Positions 1 through 10,148 are shown, numbered from the stretch's first letter. The stretch is 64,000 nt of DNA from Fuerstiella sp041398845 (GCA_041398845.1 JAWKTZ010000007.1:1240001-1304000); one strand, 5' to 3'. Made by a program: numbers and translations. The notes: generated from the letters alone by a model not told the origin.

Positions 1-67
1 CTCGGCCGAAACCGCATTTGGTCGCTGACACGTGCCTGATTCCCAACAGAAGGTGCGGTGAACGCAG

Positions 68-1075
68 TTATCTCTCGAGGCGGTCCGAATCGGGCAGGTC
101 AAGTGCGTCAAGAATTCTGTGAGCAAGGCGGCGGAAGTCATCTTCACAATCTCTCACGCTGTACGTATGAGCCCCGATCGCGCCATCCGAAGGCTTCAGC
201 TTAAAAATCGGCTTGCGCGCCTCCATGGCCATCGGCATCAGGCTTCGGTAATGCTTCAGCAGCCCCAGACAGTTTTCGTCATTCTGCGTCTGTACAGTTC
301 CGTCCGGCGGCTCACCGAGAACCTTTTCTCTGAAGGTTCCAGGAATTCTCTTCGCCCATTTTTCGTAAGCGGCGACAGGACGACTGTCCCGAATTCCGAA
401 CTGCAGCACGACATAGCCAATCGGCAGCATGGCCGCTTGCGGAAGCGGTAGATCTGGCGCTGGATTCTGATCTCGCCTGATCTTCCATTCGCGACGCCAG
501 TTGGAAAGAGTTGGCCCCAGGTTTCGAAGGCCCTGAATGGAAAACAGATCCGGTGCGACCGGGATCACGACGGCATCGGCGGAGATGAGCGCCGCTCGAT
601 TGATCGCGCCAAAGTTCGGTCCCACGTCGAGCAACGTCAGGTCAGCATCGAATTTCTCGGCCGCCTGTCGAATGATTCGATAGAGTGAACTGGTGATTCG
701 GAAGGCGGGTTCCTGTCGGTCCAGGCATTTGCCCCAGGTTTCCGACAGATTGGATTCGAAATTAGAAAGTGCCAGATCTCCGGGGATGAGCCTGATGTTT
801 GCTGTGATCCGTTGCACCGGCGTTGGTGCAATATCGCCCAAACCTCGGATGATGGGGCTGAGTGAGGCCATCACGCTTTCGTTTTGAGGCTCATCAGGGT
901 CCCAGAGCTTTTCCAGTTCAGGCTCAGTCAGGAACATGGATGTCAGGTTTGCCTGTGGATCGAAATCAGCCACAAGGACCCGTTTGCCCATGTCTGCAAA
1001 CATCCATGCGAGGTGATAAAGCAGTGTCGTTTTTCCCACGTCTCCCTTATTGTTAAAAAATGCCAGGGTTTTCAT
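68..1075 (-). CDS. ParA/MinD-like ATPase
   Basis: A 335-residue cytosolic P-loop ATPase of the ParA family. These proteins bind ATP at a deviant Walker A motif, dimerise and position DNA or protein cargo. The N-terminal loop reads NNKGDVGKTT at about residues 8-17, where the usual form is KGGxGKTT, so one glycine is replaced by aspartate. The second conserved block, VLVADFDPQANLT, follows at about residues 33-45, and LTLLDVGPNFG near residue 150 fits the Walker B region. The start codon overlaps the stop of the upstream AlbA_2 gene by 4 bp, so the two are probably cotranslated. No ParB gene is beside it, so its cargo is unknown. Family assignment is firm; the role is not. Confidence 0.85.
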   Translation of the reverse strand: MKTLAFFNNKGDVGKTTLLYHLAWMFADMGKRVLVADFDPQANLTSMFLTEPELEKLWDPDEPQNESVMASLSPIIRGLGDIAPTPVQRITANIRLIPGDLALSNFESNLSETWGKCLDRQEPAFRITSSLYRIIRQAAEKFDADLTLLDVGPNFGAINRAALISADAVVIPVAPDLFSIQGLRNLGPTLSNWRREWKIRRDQNPAPDLPLPQAAMLPIGYVVLQFGIRDSRPVAAYEKWAKRIPGTFREKVLGEPPDGTVQTQNDENCLGLLKHYRSLMPMAMEARKPIFKLKPSDGAIGAHTYSVRDCEDDFRRLAHRILDALDLPDSDRLER

Positions 1076-2268
1076 CGATGTGGGTGCTTACGGATAACGG
1101 CCAGGAAATGACTTGCCGGATATTCAAATTGTGGTTCAGAGCTGCCGTTTTCAGCGAGAGCCCGTTTTGAGCGAGCGATACCTCGTCCGAAGCGGTTCAC
1201 GTATCCCAGCACATGCATCGCCTCAGCGATGATCGGATTTCGATAAGCATTCACGTTGGGAAAATTTTCGGGCGATGCCTCACCATAAAGCCCTCCAGGA
1301 TTCTGAATCTCAATGCGGTCGGTGAACTGATAGAACCGCGTTGGACTTGTTGAATAATAGTCTCGATGCAGCACAGCGTTCATGAGAAGTTCACGAACCG
1401 CCTCGGGAGGATAGTCAAAAACGAGTTGTTCACGAAGCTCAGAAATGGGAACAGGCTTCTGCGTAAATCTGCCTTTCAGAAAACTGTCCAGTTCCAACAA
1501 TGATGTGATCAGATTGCCCGTAAATTGCTTTTCTGAAAGGACATCATCTTCCATGCCCGGACCGTCAAACTGAACAAACTGCACCTTCGCTCCCGGGAAC
1601 ACGTCCAGCGGGTCGTAACCGAACAGCAACATACCAGCATTGGTCGGACAGCCTCGCTTCAGATTGTAAAACCGCAGTGCAGCCAGTTGTTCAGGAATGT
1701 CACGATGGTTTTCCGCGATGACATCGGCCGCGATGGCCCGGGGACGGTATGTCTGCCGGAACGTGTCCAGATCGAGTCGATCCAGTGATCCTTCGGGGCA
1801 AGGCGTGGAGTCGTATGTTCGAAAACTCGAAGTTCTGCGTTCCACCAGAATACGTTCTTCCGTCTCGCTGGCCACATCTTTTCTCGGTCCGAGTCGGATA
1901 TGCGTCCGCCCTTTGTATCGGACTGGCGGAAGATCGTGCGGATGTACCTCAACAACAACGACGTCGCCACGACCGTCCGGGTGAGGTAGTCGACTGACGT
2001 TCATCACCGGCATTGGTGAGATAGCGCCGTCAGACCGCAGACCGACCAGCTTTTCCAGCATTTCTGTCGTCACCGGAAGGCGGTAGTCAGAATCTTTCTC
2101 GTCGATTCCAATAACCAAATAGCCGGGAAGGCCCTTTCCCGCCATATCATTGGAAAACGAGCAAATGGCTTCACGAAACTTTTCATTGTCCTGGGCGGCG
2201 CGCGTCAGTTCAAAGCGATCAGCCTCGCCGTCTGAAATCAACTGTTTTAATTCTTCAGGTGTGATCAT
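1072..2268 (-). CDS. AlbA_2 (Schlafen-like) domain and HATPase_c_4 protein
   Basis: A 398-residue protein with an N-terminal AlbA_2/divergent AAA-4 type domain (about residues 5-135; landmarks ICSFSNDMAGKG and YLVIGIDEKD) and a C-terminal GHKL-type ATPase region of the HATPase_c_4 kind (about residues 270-390). The ATPase region shows ELLMNAVLHRDY and NPGGLYG, followed by RNPIIAEAMHVLGYVNRFG. Proteins of this architecture are usually annotated as ATP-binding transcriptional regulators or helicase-related proteins, and several lie in defence islands (established for the family, not shown here). It is the first gene of a pair with the ParA-like ATPase. The intimate overlap suggests a joint function that cannot be read from the sequence. 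Confidence 0.8.
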   Translation of the reverse strand: MITPEELKQLISDGEADRFELTRAAQDNEKFREAICSFSNDMAGKGLPGYLVIGIDEKDSDYRLPVTTEMLEKLVGLRSDGAISPMPVMNVSRLPHPDGRGDVVVVEVHPHDLPPVRYKGRTHIRLGPRKDVASETEERILVERRTSSFRTYDSTPCPEGSLDRLDLDTFRQTYRPRAIAADVIAENHRDIPEQLAALRFYNLKRGCPTNAGMLLFGYDPLDVFPGAKVQFVQFDGPGMEDDVLSEKQFTGNLITSLLELDSFLKGRFTQKPVPISELREQLVFDYPPEAVRELLMNAVLHRDYYSTSPTRFYQFTDRIEIQNPGGLYGEASPENFPNVNAYRNPIIAEAMHVLGYVNRFGRGIARSKRALAENGSSEPQFEYPASHFLAVIRKHPHR

Positions 2269-2348
2269 TTTGTTCCATGGTCCAAAGGGCCAGCCCCCTT
2301 TTCCAGATAGCCTCTGGTGGCACCAACCTCAGGAAATGTTCCGCAGAA

Positions 2349-3746
2349 TCACACCAGTTCCGTTACCGGGCCGGTGCTGTCGGCGAATGCCTGGGTGCTG
2401 ACGCCGAGTTGCTGCAGCATTGTGACGAAGACGTTGGACAGAGGCTGATCTTCCTTTGCGATCTCAACCTGCCATGGTTCGCGACCGCCGTCCCACGCTC
2501 CGCCCTGCGGATTGGCTCCGGCATGATTCAGATACTGACCGTGTCGGAAGCCCATGTTCTTTCCTCCGGCCAGAACCAGCGGGTAATTGCGAGACAGGTG
2601 AAACGCGCTGGATGCGGATCCGAACAGCAGCAGCGTGTTGTCCAGCATGCTGCCGACGCCGGCCGGTTCCGGTGTCTGCCGGAGCTTCATGGCAAAGCGA
2701 GCAAATTCTTCGTTCAGAAACCGGCAGTACGTCCCGAAGTTCTTCCAGCCGTCCGGTTCCTTTGTGGCATGGGATAAATGATGAGCCAGATTCAGTCCGA
2801 CCGCCCGAGCCAGATGGTCGCTGATTCCGAAACCGTTTTCCCGACCGATCTGGTAGGTGGCGACGCGAGTCGAATCGGTTTTAAACGCCAGATACATCAG
2901 TTCAAACATGGTCTGAACATAACCGCGCGGATCGTCCGGAGTGATGTCGGTGTTCAGATGATCGGATTCCACGGTCGGCAGCGGTGTGTTCATCCATCGT
3001 CGGGCCTTCTCGACTTTGATCTCGGCCTCGCGAACAGAATCCAGATATTCATCCAGGCTGTGCTGGTCTGCGGACGAAAGTCGTTTGCGCAGCGATGCCG
3101 CGTCAGCCAGCATGTCATCCAGAGCATTCCTGCTGAGAGCCAGTCGACGAGCGGCATCGCCATCGGTTTTGACAAACAGCATGTCGAAGATGCGTTTCGG
3201 TCGGTGTTCGGCCGGGATGGCTCGACCATTGCGATCGAAGGAAATCGTGTGTGTTCCGCGTGGAGTTCCTGTTCCTCCGTCGGTGGACATCACCAGTGAG
3301 GAAAATCGCGTCTGATCTCCGACTTCGGCCGCATAGACCTGGTCCAGTGAAATTGTGTTGCGATATGGTCCGTTGGAACCGGTTGCAGCGGCCGTCAGAA
3401 ACTGGTCCGCATTCGAATGCCCGTGAACTCGGCGGGATGATGGGTGAGAGAACCCGGACAGAACCGTCAGGTCGCTTCGCAGTGGTTCAAACGGTTCACC
3501 GCATTTCGTAAAGCGAAAATCCCGGCCGTTGCCGTGCGGAAACCACGCCCAGTCATTGTGAGCCGGGTCTTCCGGAAGCGGCATCGGGACGCCGTCCGGA
3601 AAATAGATACAGGCCAGACGTCGGACACCGGCGGACGGTTCGTCGGCCCGGACTGCCGGCGTTGCGGCGGATTCGAAGACCGGCAGTGCCAGTGCCAGGC
3701 CGGTGCCTCGCAGAAATCGTCGTCGATCAATGGAGTTCAGGTTCAT
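2349..3746 (-). CDS. DUF1552 domain protein, TAT-exported
   Basis: A 465-residue protein opening with a twin-arginine signal (RRRFLRGTGLALALP at about residues 8-22), so it is exported folded. The body matches the DUF1552 family common in planctomycetes: LACIYFPDGVPMP near residue 45, GFSHPSSRRVHGHSNADQFLT near residue 100, and a C-terminal GGKNMGFRHGQYLNH segment. Such genes are almost always paired with a DUF1592/DUF1588 c-haem protein, and one lies 17 bp upstream here. The function is unknown; the fold resembles sulfatase/DUF1501-type proteins. It is most likely the second gene of a two-gene operon. Confidence 0.88.
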   Translation of the reverse strand: MNLNSIDRRRFLRGTGLALALPVFESAATPAVRADEPSAGVRRLACIYFPDGVPMPLPEDPAHNDWAWFPHGNGRDFRFTKCGEPFEPLRSDLTVLSGFSHPSSRRVHGHSNADQFLTAAATGSNGPYRNTISLDQVYAAEVGDQTRFSSLVMSTDGGTGTPRGTHTISFDRNGRAIPAEHRPKRIFDMLFVKTDGDAARRLALSRNALDDMLADAASLRKRLSSADQHSLDEYLDSVREAEIKVEKARRWMNTPLPTVESDHLNTDITPDDPRGYVQTMFELMYLAFKTDSTRVATYQIGRENGFGISDHLARAVGLNLAHHLSHATKEPDGWKNFGTYCRFLNEEFARFAMKLRQTPEPAGVGSMLDNTLLLFGSASSAFHLSRNYPLVLAGGKNMGFRHGQYLNHAGANPQGGAWDGGREPWQVEIAKEDQPLSNVFVTMLQQLGVSTQAFADSTGPVTELV

Positions 3747-3763
3747 GTCAGAGTTGCTTTTTC

Positions 3764-6502
3764 TTACTTTGATTGAAACAGGTCACTGGTCACGATCAGT
3801 CGGATCATTGTAGCGAGTCCGTCGCCATTGCGGCGAACGTCCGCAGTGAGGTTGTCGACGGCCGCATGGTCACTGAACGTCAGCGGTCTCCCCAGAGCAT
3901 AGGTCGTCAGTTTGTGGACCATGGCCCGGACAAACTGGTCCTGGCGATTCTGCAGCAGAAATCGTTTCAGCCCGTCCATGCCATCCAGCTTCTGGTGATT
4001 GAACAGCAGGCTGGCGGAATCCACAGGCTGTCCATTCACCTGATCTCGCCAGCGGCCCAGCGCATCGTAGTTTTCAAACGCAATTCCCCACGGATCGATT
4101 TTCGCGTGACAGGACAGGCAGGCGGCATGATTGCGGTGATCTTCGATTCGCTGCTTGAGTGTCATTTGGGCGATCTTCGGATCGGCCAGATCGATCTGCG
4201 GAACGGCCGGTGGCGGAGGAGGCGGGGGATCGTTGAGCAGACTCTTCAGCAGCCAGACTCCGCGCTTCAGCGGATGAGAATCGGTGCCGTCCGAATTCAT
4301 TGCCAGCAGCCCCGACTGAGTCAGTAAGCCGCCTCGCTGTGGAACGGAGTCGATCGGGACTCGGCGAAAGTGATTACCAAAAACATCGGAAAGACCGCAG
4401 TGTCGTGCCAGTCGTTCGTTGGCCATCATGTAATCGGAATGAATGAAGTTCAGCACACTTTCGTCGTTCCGCAGTATTTCCTGAAAGAAGGCAATCGGTT
4501 CCTGCTGCATGGCTTCCTTCAGTTCAGGATCAGATGTTTTCTGCACCGCCAGAAAGTCCAGCAGTTGCATATCAAGCCACTGGTGAACGAAGTGTTCGGC
4601 GAATCGCTGAGAACGCGGATCGGCCAGCATGCGTTTGACCTGTCCTGTCAGAACGGCCGCATCATGGAGCTCATTACCAGCAGCCAGTTGCAGCAGAGGC
4701 TGATCGGGCACACTGCACCACAGAAATATCGACAAACGCGTGGCCAGTTCGTGCGCAGAAAGCTGCGTGGTCCCGGCGACTTCCCGCTGTACCACATACA
4801 GAAAGTCGGGAGACGACAGGACCGAGGCCAGCACTTCGGTCATGGCGTCTTCAAAACCGTCGCACTCGGCACGCATCGCGTGAAACAGTCTGAGCTTCTG
4901 TTCGATATCCGCGTCGCTCAGACTTCGCCGCCATGCTCGTGACAGAAAGCGAGTCAGCACTTCGCGAGCGTAGACGGTTTCGTTGTCGCGATGAGGGCTG
5001 TCGAAGAAGATCTGCCGGTGCGATTCCGGCGGCCATTGGTCATAAACGGGAGCGGTCACTTCCACGTAATCAATCTGAATCTCACCGTGGCCACCCTGCG
5101 GATCGGAGCTGTTGACAAACCGGATGAATTCCGACGGGCTCGGCAGGTCACCCATTTTCGACACGCCGCGAAACGAATTTCGCGGATAGATTTCCCCCAG
5201 CGGAACATCCCACTGATAGATTTGCGGCGCATCGGACGTGGCGTCAATCGGTGTGTCCCGATCGCTCACACGCACTTCCGCTCGACCTTCGTTGCTGGCC
5301 TGAAAACCGAATTCCAACTGCAGACTCGGAATGTGTGTCGCGTCGTTCAACGTCCGTGACGCTCGAACCCGTACACGCAGCATTCCTTCGTCGGGAATTG
5401 TATCGCCGAGTTCAATGGTGAGGTGCTGGTTGCGACCGGACGGAATCACGGCCACATGATCAAACGATTCGGAAAACTGCGGATCGAACTCCACAGGCTG
5501 GAAAGCGTAAGCGGCACCGTTGTACCGCCATTCCGCGCGAACCGTGTTGCCACTTGACAACTCACGATAGTACGGACGACCATGAGGTTTTCGGAAGTCG
5601 GCGGCCAGACGCTCCAGTTCCTGCTGTTGCTTCTCAGGATCGTCTTTCAACTGCTCTTTGACCTGTTCCAGTTGTTTGGCGTGCTTTGGCCACTCCCGAT
5701 CTGCGGCTTCCTTCATCGCAATGCCCCAGTGAATAACGTGTGGCCGTTCGCCCCTCACGGTTGCTCGTTGAAGTGCTCTGCGAGCGAGCTGGCGATAGGT
5801 TTCCAACTGCGTGACGGACATGTGCAGCAGTTCGGAACTGTTCTGAAAACCATCGTCCGAACGGGCTTCCGGCGGCAGATCTTTGGCAAAGTCAAAAGAC
5901 AGGCCCAGCAGGTCCTGCATGGCGTACCGATATTCGTAACGCGTCATTCGACGAAAGGATGAGTGTCCTCCTGTGGCTCGCCGCACCGTTGAAGCGGTAT
6001 GGATTTCGTTCGACAGCCAGTCGACCAGCGCAGCGCGGTCGTTGTCAGGCAATTTGTCGGCATCCGCCGGAGGCATTTCACCGTTGGTGAGAACCGCCAG
6101 AATTTCAAGCCACCAGTTGACGTCCTGGCCATGCAGTAAATCCGGATCGAGCGTATCGATTCGAACGTTACCTTCTTCAGCATCCGGTCCGTGACACGAC
6201 ACGCACGCCTGCTGCAGAATCGGCTTGATCTCCCGCTCGAACACGTCCGGGTTGCGTCGGGGATTTTCGATCTGTGCATCGCTCGCGTGAAGCGGCCGCC
6301 CGAGATACTTTGATCTGCGTGCTCCGTCTGCCCGAAGTTCCTCAAACGTCATCGGAAGAGCCCGATCTTCGACCGGGCTGCTGTTTACGACAGCGTTTTC
6401 AGAGGAAGCCTCCTGAGCCTCGGTGATTCCTGAAGTCATGCTGCACAGCGCGCACAGCCACAGGACGGATACGCATTTCCGTTTCTCACATTCAACTGCC
6501 AT
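3764..6502 (-). CDS. DUF1592/DUF1588 c-type haem protein
   Basis: A 912-residue secreted protein with an N-terminal signal sequence (about residues 10-30). A cytochrome-like CVSCHG haem site lies at residues 100-105, followed by the DUF1587-DUF1595-DUF1592-DUF1588-DUF1585 series typical of Planctomycetes. DUF1588 contains a second haem motif, CLSCHAKIDPWG. A carbohydrate-binding-like insert (about residues 330-490) separates DUF1587 from DUF1595. These proteins are thought to be periplasmic redox partners in polymer degradation, but no member's reaction is known to me with certainty. The gene immediately precedes the DUF1552 gene. A proline run near residue 765 is a family feature. Confidence 0.9.
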   Translation of the reverse strand: MAVECEKRKCVSVLWLCALCSMTSGITEAQEASSENAVVNSSPVEDRALPMTFEELRADGARRSKYLGRPLHASDAQIENPRRNPDVFEREIKPILQQACVSCHGPDAEEGNVRIDTLDPDLLHGQDVNWWLEILAVLTNGEMPPADADKLPDNDRAALVDWLSNEIHTASTVRRATGGHSSFRRMTRYEYRYAMQDLLGLSFDFAKDLPPEARSDDGFQNSSELLHMSVTQLETYRQLARRALQRATVRGERPHVIHWGIAMKEAADREWPKHAKQLEQVKEQLKDDPEKQQQELERLAADFRKPHGRPYYRELSSGNTVRAEWRYNGAAYAFQPVEFDPQFSESFDHVAVIPSGRNQHLTIELGDTIPDEGMLRVRVRASRTLNDATHIPSLQLEFGFQASNEGRAEVRVSDRDTPIDATSDAPQIYQWDVPLGEIYPRNSFRGVSKMGDLPSPSEFIRFVNSSDPQGGHGEIQIDYVEVTAPVYDQWPPESHRQIFFDSPHRDNETVYAREVLTRFLSRAWRRSLSDADIEQKLRLFHAMRAECDGFEDAMTEVLASVLSSPDFLYVVQREVAGTTQLSAHELATRLSIFLWCSVPDQPLLQLAAGNELHDAAVLTGQVKRMLADPRSQRFAEHFVHQWLDMQLLDFLAVQKTSDPELKEAMQQEPIAFFQEILRNDESVLNFIHSDYMMANERLARHCGLSDVFGNHFRRVPIDSVPQRGGLLTQSGLLAMNSDGTDSHPLKRGVWLLKSLLNDPPPPPPPAVPQIDLADPKIAQMTLKQRIEDHRNHAACLSCHAKIDPWGIAFENYDALGRWRDQVNGQPVDSASLLFNHQKLDGMDGLKRFLLQNRQDQFVRAMVHKLTTYALGRPLTFSDHAAVDNLTADVRRNGDGLATMIRLIVTSDLFQSK

Positions 6503-6789
6503 GGATGGATCATACTCCGGAGACGGGCGAGACCGGCGGGGCGAGACGGCTCATGATAGCCGCCGGGCCTGAGCTGTGCCTACCACGGAATGACCTGTCG
6601 TCACACACGCCCCCGGATTTCCTGATCGCTGCCAGACGATGCGGATGTTCAGCAAAACCCGCTGTTGACGCCGTTGACACATCGCGTCAAAATCCCGGCC
6701 GCAGGAACGCGACGTCAATCATGGGGAGAACCGTGTTTTCATCAGAAACACATTCCCTGCCCACCACAGAACACCCGTTTTCCGGCAGG
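6503..6789. promoter_or_regulatory. Divergent intergenic region before murE
   Basis: This 287-bp gap separates the leftward DUF1592 gene from murE and must hold both promoters. The murE frame is open back to 6505, but the translation before 6790 lacks MurE-family sequence, so I treat it as leader. No clear sigma-70 boxes were identified by eye. Confidence 0.4.
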
Positions 6790-8352
6790 ATGCCAGAAAT
6801 GAATGTGACGGCTTTGAATCTGCAGCGTCTGCTGCCCGGTGTCGATTTTTGTGCTCATTCAGCAACGGGCACCGGCACGCCGTCCGTTGACCCGGTTGAT
6901 CTGTTTGTCAACGGAGTGACGGCGGACAGCCGTCAGGTACGTCCCGGCGATGTCTTTGTGGCGGTGCGCGGAACTCAGTCCGATGGCCATGCTCATATTG
7001 GCGATGCCGTGGCCAATGGAGCCGTCGCCGTGGTTGTGCAGCAGGCCCAATCCAACATCCCGGTTCCGCAGTACGTTGTGCCATGTTCCGCCACAGCGTT
7101 CGCAAAGATGACGATGACCGTTCATGTCGGTCACCGCTGTCCGATTGTAAATGTGGGAATCACGGGGACGAACGGAAAGACCACGACATCGTGGATGCTG
7201 CGATCCATGATGCAGGCCGCCGGACTGCGGACCGGACTGATCGGCACCATCGAAAGCAGCGACGGTGTCAGCAGCAGCGTTTCAACGATGACAACTCCAT
7301 CGGCCGATGCGCTCGCCGTCCACCTGAAGACACTGATGCAGCAGCAGGCTACTCACAATGTGATGGAAATCAGCAGCCATGCGCTGGTGCAGAAACGCTG
7401 CGAAGGTATTCGGCTGTCCGCTGCAGCCATCACCAATATTACTCAGGACCATTTTGACTATCACGGAACGGCCGATGCTTATCGAGCCGCCAAGGCTCAG
7501 ATCGCCGGACTGCTGCACCCGGACGCTCCGCTGCTGCTGAACATGGATGATCCGGGCTGTCAGTTTCTGCTGGACCGCATGGTGGGATCGGCGGCGATTA
7601 TCAGCTATGGAATTCAGCATCCGGACGCGGAACTTCGAGCCAGCCTGCTGCACAGGACTCATCGTTCGCAGCGTCTGCGACTGCATCTTGCGCAGGGCGA
7701 CGCTGAGGTTCGGCTGAGACTGATCGGCCAGCACAATGTTTCGAACAGTCTGGTAGCGGCGGGACTGGCGGAACAGCTTGGCATTCGCATCCGAGACATC
7801 GTGGAAGGCCTGGAATCTCTCCACAACGTTCCAGGACGCCTTGAACGTATTGACGAAGGCCAGGCGTTTCAGGTTCTGGTTGACTACGCTCATACCACCG
7901 ATGCATTGGAACGCTGCCTTGCGACAATTCGTGAGTACGTTCCGGGGCGACTGATCTGCGTGTTCGGAGCCGGTGGAAACCGCGATCAAAGCAAACGCCC
8001 CATGATGGCGGAAGCCGCTGCGGCTGCCGACCTGTGCATCGTCACCAGCGACAATCCGCGAAATGAAGATCCGCAGCAGATTATCGCTCAGATCACCGCC
8101 GGTTTTCCCAGAGGAACTCAGTTCACAACACGAACAGATCGCCGGGAGGCCATCGCCCTGGCGTTCGAACTGGCGGAAGCCGGCGATGTGGTTCTGCTCG
8201 CCGGTAAAGGGCACGAGTCGATTCAGGAAATCGGTCGTCAGCAATTGCCGTTTGACGATCGCGTGGTGGCTCGCGAACTGCTGAGACCCCTGTCCGGAAG
8301 CCGCACACTTCACGAACTGTCAACGGCCTGCGCCCTCAATCGCAGCGCCTGA
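6790..8352 (+). CDS. murE: UDP-MurNAc-L-Ala-D-Glu:meso-DAP ligase
   Basis: MurE adds meso-diaminopimelate to the peptidoglycan stem peptide in the cytoplasm, using ATP. From the ATG at 6790 the protein is 520 residues, close to the usual size of about 495. An N-terminal substrate domain (DSRQVRPGDVFVA) is followed by the P-loop GITGTNGKTTT (about residue 123), the central domain with NITQDHFDYHGT, and the C-terminal ligase domain. DNPRNEDP near residue 420 is the signature of DAP-specific rather than lysine-specific enzymes. An in-frame ATG at 6721 and the open frame back to 6505 are alternative starts but add no family sequence. murF follows 325 bp downstream. The presence of both genes supports a peptidoglycan cell wall. 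Confidence 0.95.
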   Translation: MPEMNVTALNLQRLLPGVDFCAHSATGTGTPSVDPVDLFVNGVTADSRQVRPGDVFVAVRGTQSDGHAHIGDAVANGAVAVVVQQAQSNIPVPQYVVPCSATAFAKMTMTVHVGHRCPIVNVGITGTNGKTTTSWMLRSMMQAAGLRTGLIGTIESSDGVSSSVSTMTTPSADALAVHLKTLMQQQATHNVMEISSHALVQKRCEGIRLSAAAITNITQDHFDYHGTADAYRAAKAQIAGLLHPDAPLLLNMDDPGCQFLLDRMVGSAAIISYGIQHPDAELRASLLHRTHRSQRLRLHLAQGDAEVRLRLIGQHNVSNSLVAAGLAEQLGIRIRDIVEGLESLHNVPGRLERIDEGQAFQVLVDYAHTTDALERCLATIREYVPGRLICVFGAGGNRDQSKRPMMAEAAAAADLCIVTSDNPRNEDPQQIIAQITAGFPRGTQFTTRTDRREAIALAFELAEAGDVVLLAGKGHESIQEIGRQQLPFDDRVVARELLRPLSGSRTLHELSTACALNRSA

Positions 8353-8677
8353 TTCCGGAAACTGCACACGGTTCGCACCTTTGACCATTCAGCGCGGGAC
8401 CAGTCAGACCGCTTTTCCCGACTGTTATCGCGTTCACCACCGCGTTAAACCGTGACGACAGATTTTCACGGGACGGAGAAATGTCGGCACATTTGCTGAA
8501 GACGGACTTATCCGCGAAATCCACCGGCGACGATCATCACGTCAGCATCCCGACATCTTCCGTCCACCACACAGGTGGTCACAGCAGAGGTTGGGTCAAA
8601 CTGCGGCAGATTCTGCCGCCCCACCATCGTTCTCAGACCCGTTTGTGGTTTGAGGCGATTCAAAGGCTGAGTGCGTC
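8353..8677. other. Intergenic spacer between murE and murF
   Basis: These 325 bp contain no convincing gene. An 86-codon frame crossing into murF has no ribosome binding site and no recognisable sequence. No strong hairpin or promoter was seen, although a murF promoter could lie here. Confidence 0.5.
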
Positions 8678-10078
8678 ATGTATCCGATCAACATCCGGGA
8701 ACTCTGCGAACTTACCCAAGGCACTCTGGTCGGCCAGGTGAATGCAGCCGCTATGATCAGCGGTGCCGTGATCGACAGTCGTGATGTGCAACAGGGCGAC
8801 GCCTTCTTTGCCCTGCGCGGAGCAAACCGGCACGGAATTCAGTTTGCCACCGATGCGCTACGGGATGGAGCCAATGTGGTGGTTGTCGACCAGGCCGTTT
8901 CCGCTCAGATCAAAGCGCCTCATCTGGCCGTCCCCGACGCCGAAATTGCACTGGCGGAACTGGCTCATCAAAATCGCTGCCGCAGCGATGCCCTGGTCGT
9001 GGCCGTGACCGGCAGCGTCGGCAAGACCACGACTCGCCGTCTGATCACTTCCGTTCTGGACACCACTCATACCGGAATTCAAAGTCCTCGCAACTTCAAC
9101 AATTATCTGGGCGTACCGCTGAGCCTGCTGGAACTTCAGGAGGACGACGAATTTGCAGTGATTGAAATCGCGGCCTCCGCACCCGGAGAAGTGTCTGCTC
9201 TGGCCGCGATCGCAGAACCGGAAATGGCCGTGGTCACTCGAGTCGCTCCGGCTCACCTGGCCGGACTGCGTTCGCTTCAGGAGGTTCAAAAGGCGAAATC
9301 TGAACTCGTGCAGACACTTTCCCGACAGGGCACCGCGTTCTTGAATATCGATGACCCACTGGTGGCCGCGATGGCCTCTGTCACCTCGGCACGCGTCATC
9401 ACGTTCGGGACCTCAGCGGAAGCGGACGTGCGAGCGACTCAGATTCAGCCGCTGAATGATCAGTTGCGTCTGATCGTGGATGGTTACGAATACCTGGTTC
9501 CGATCTGCGGCCGTCACAACGCCACCAATGTGCTGGCCGCCATCGCGGTCGGCATGGAAGTCGGCATTCCGGTCGACCGTATTGCCGCCGGACTTCAGTC
9601 GTTTGAAGCCACACCAGGACGCAGCTTTGTGACTCAAGTCGGCCACTGGACCGTGATCGACGACACCTACAATTCCAGCCCGGCGAGCGTGAGTGCGGCG
9701 GTACGGATGGCGGAAGAATTTGAGGACTGCCGACATCGAATTCTGGTCCTGAATGACATGCTGGATCTGGGCGAACAGGCGGCCGATCTGCACTACGGCG
9801 TGGGAGCTCTGCTGGCGGATTCAAAAATTGACCACATTGCCGTGGTGGGAAACTTCAGCACCGACGTTGTCGAAGGCTTTCTGGCGTCGGGTGGAACATT
9901 GAACCGCATTTCTCGATTTTCTGATCTGAACCTGCTGACCACCATGCTGGACTGCCTGCTGAGCAGCGGTGACCTTGTGGTCGTAAAAGGCTCGCGAGCC
10001 ACCGCCATGGAACAGGTTCTGCAACAGCTTCGGACCCTGTGTCCAACCACAACCCCCAACATCCGCCGAGCGGCATAA
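8678..10078 (+). CDS. murF: UDP-MurNAc-tripeptide:D-Ala-D-Ala ligase
   Basis: MurF adds D-Ala-D-Ala to the UDP-MurNAc tripeptide, the last cytoplasmic step of the stem peptide. The 466-residue product has the Mur-ligase order: an N-terminal domain with DSRDVQQGDAFFALRG, the ATP loop TGSVGKTTTRRL (about residues 110-121), a central domain with NFNNYLGVPLSLL, and a C-terminal domain with IDDTYNSSPASV and LGDMLDLGE-like sequence (here LNDMLDLGEQ). Length is normal. It lies downstream of murE on the same strand, though 325 bp away, so it may have its own promoter. mraY and murD are not in the window after it, so the dcw cluster is broken here. Confidence 0.95.
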   Translation: MYPINIRELCELTQGTLVGQVNAAAMISGAVIDSRDVQQGDAFFALRGANRHGIQFATDALRDGANVVVVDQAVSAQIKAPHLAVPDAEIALAELAHQNRCRSDALVVAVTGSVGKTTTRRLITSVLDTTHTGIQSPRNFNNYLGVPLSLLELQEDDEFAVIEIAASAPGEVSALAAIAEPEMAVVTRVAPAHLAGLRSLQEVQKAKSELVQTLSRQGTAFLNIDDPLVAAMASVTSARVITFGTSAEADVRATQIQPLNDQLRLIVDGYEYLVPICGRHNATNVLAAIAVGMEVGIPVDRIAAGLQSFEATPGRSFVTQVGHWTVIDDTYNSSPASVSAAVRMAEEFEDCRHRILVLNDMLDLGEQAADLHYGVGALLADSKIDHIAVVGNFSTDVVEGFLASGGTLNRISRFSDLNLLTTMLDCLLSSGDLVVVKGSRATAMEQVLQQLRTLCPTTTPNIRRAA

Positions 10079-10148
10079 GCCACTCCGGTCCGCTTGCTCG
10101 CAGCTCGCCGCATCGCTACCGGGCCATTGAAGAAGGAAAGGGCCAATG

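Noticed and set aside
8481..8741. 86-codon frame between murE and murF
   Set aside because: Overlaps the murF start in another frame and has no coding signature.
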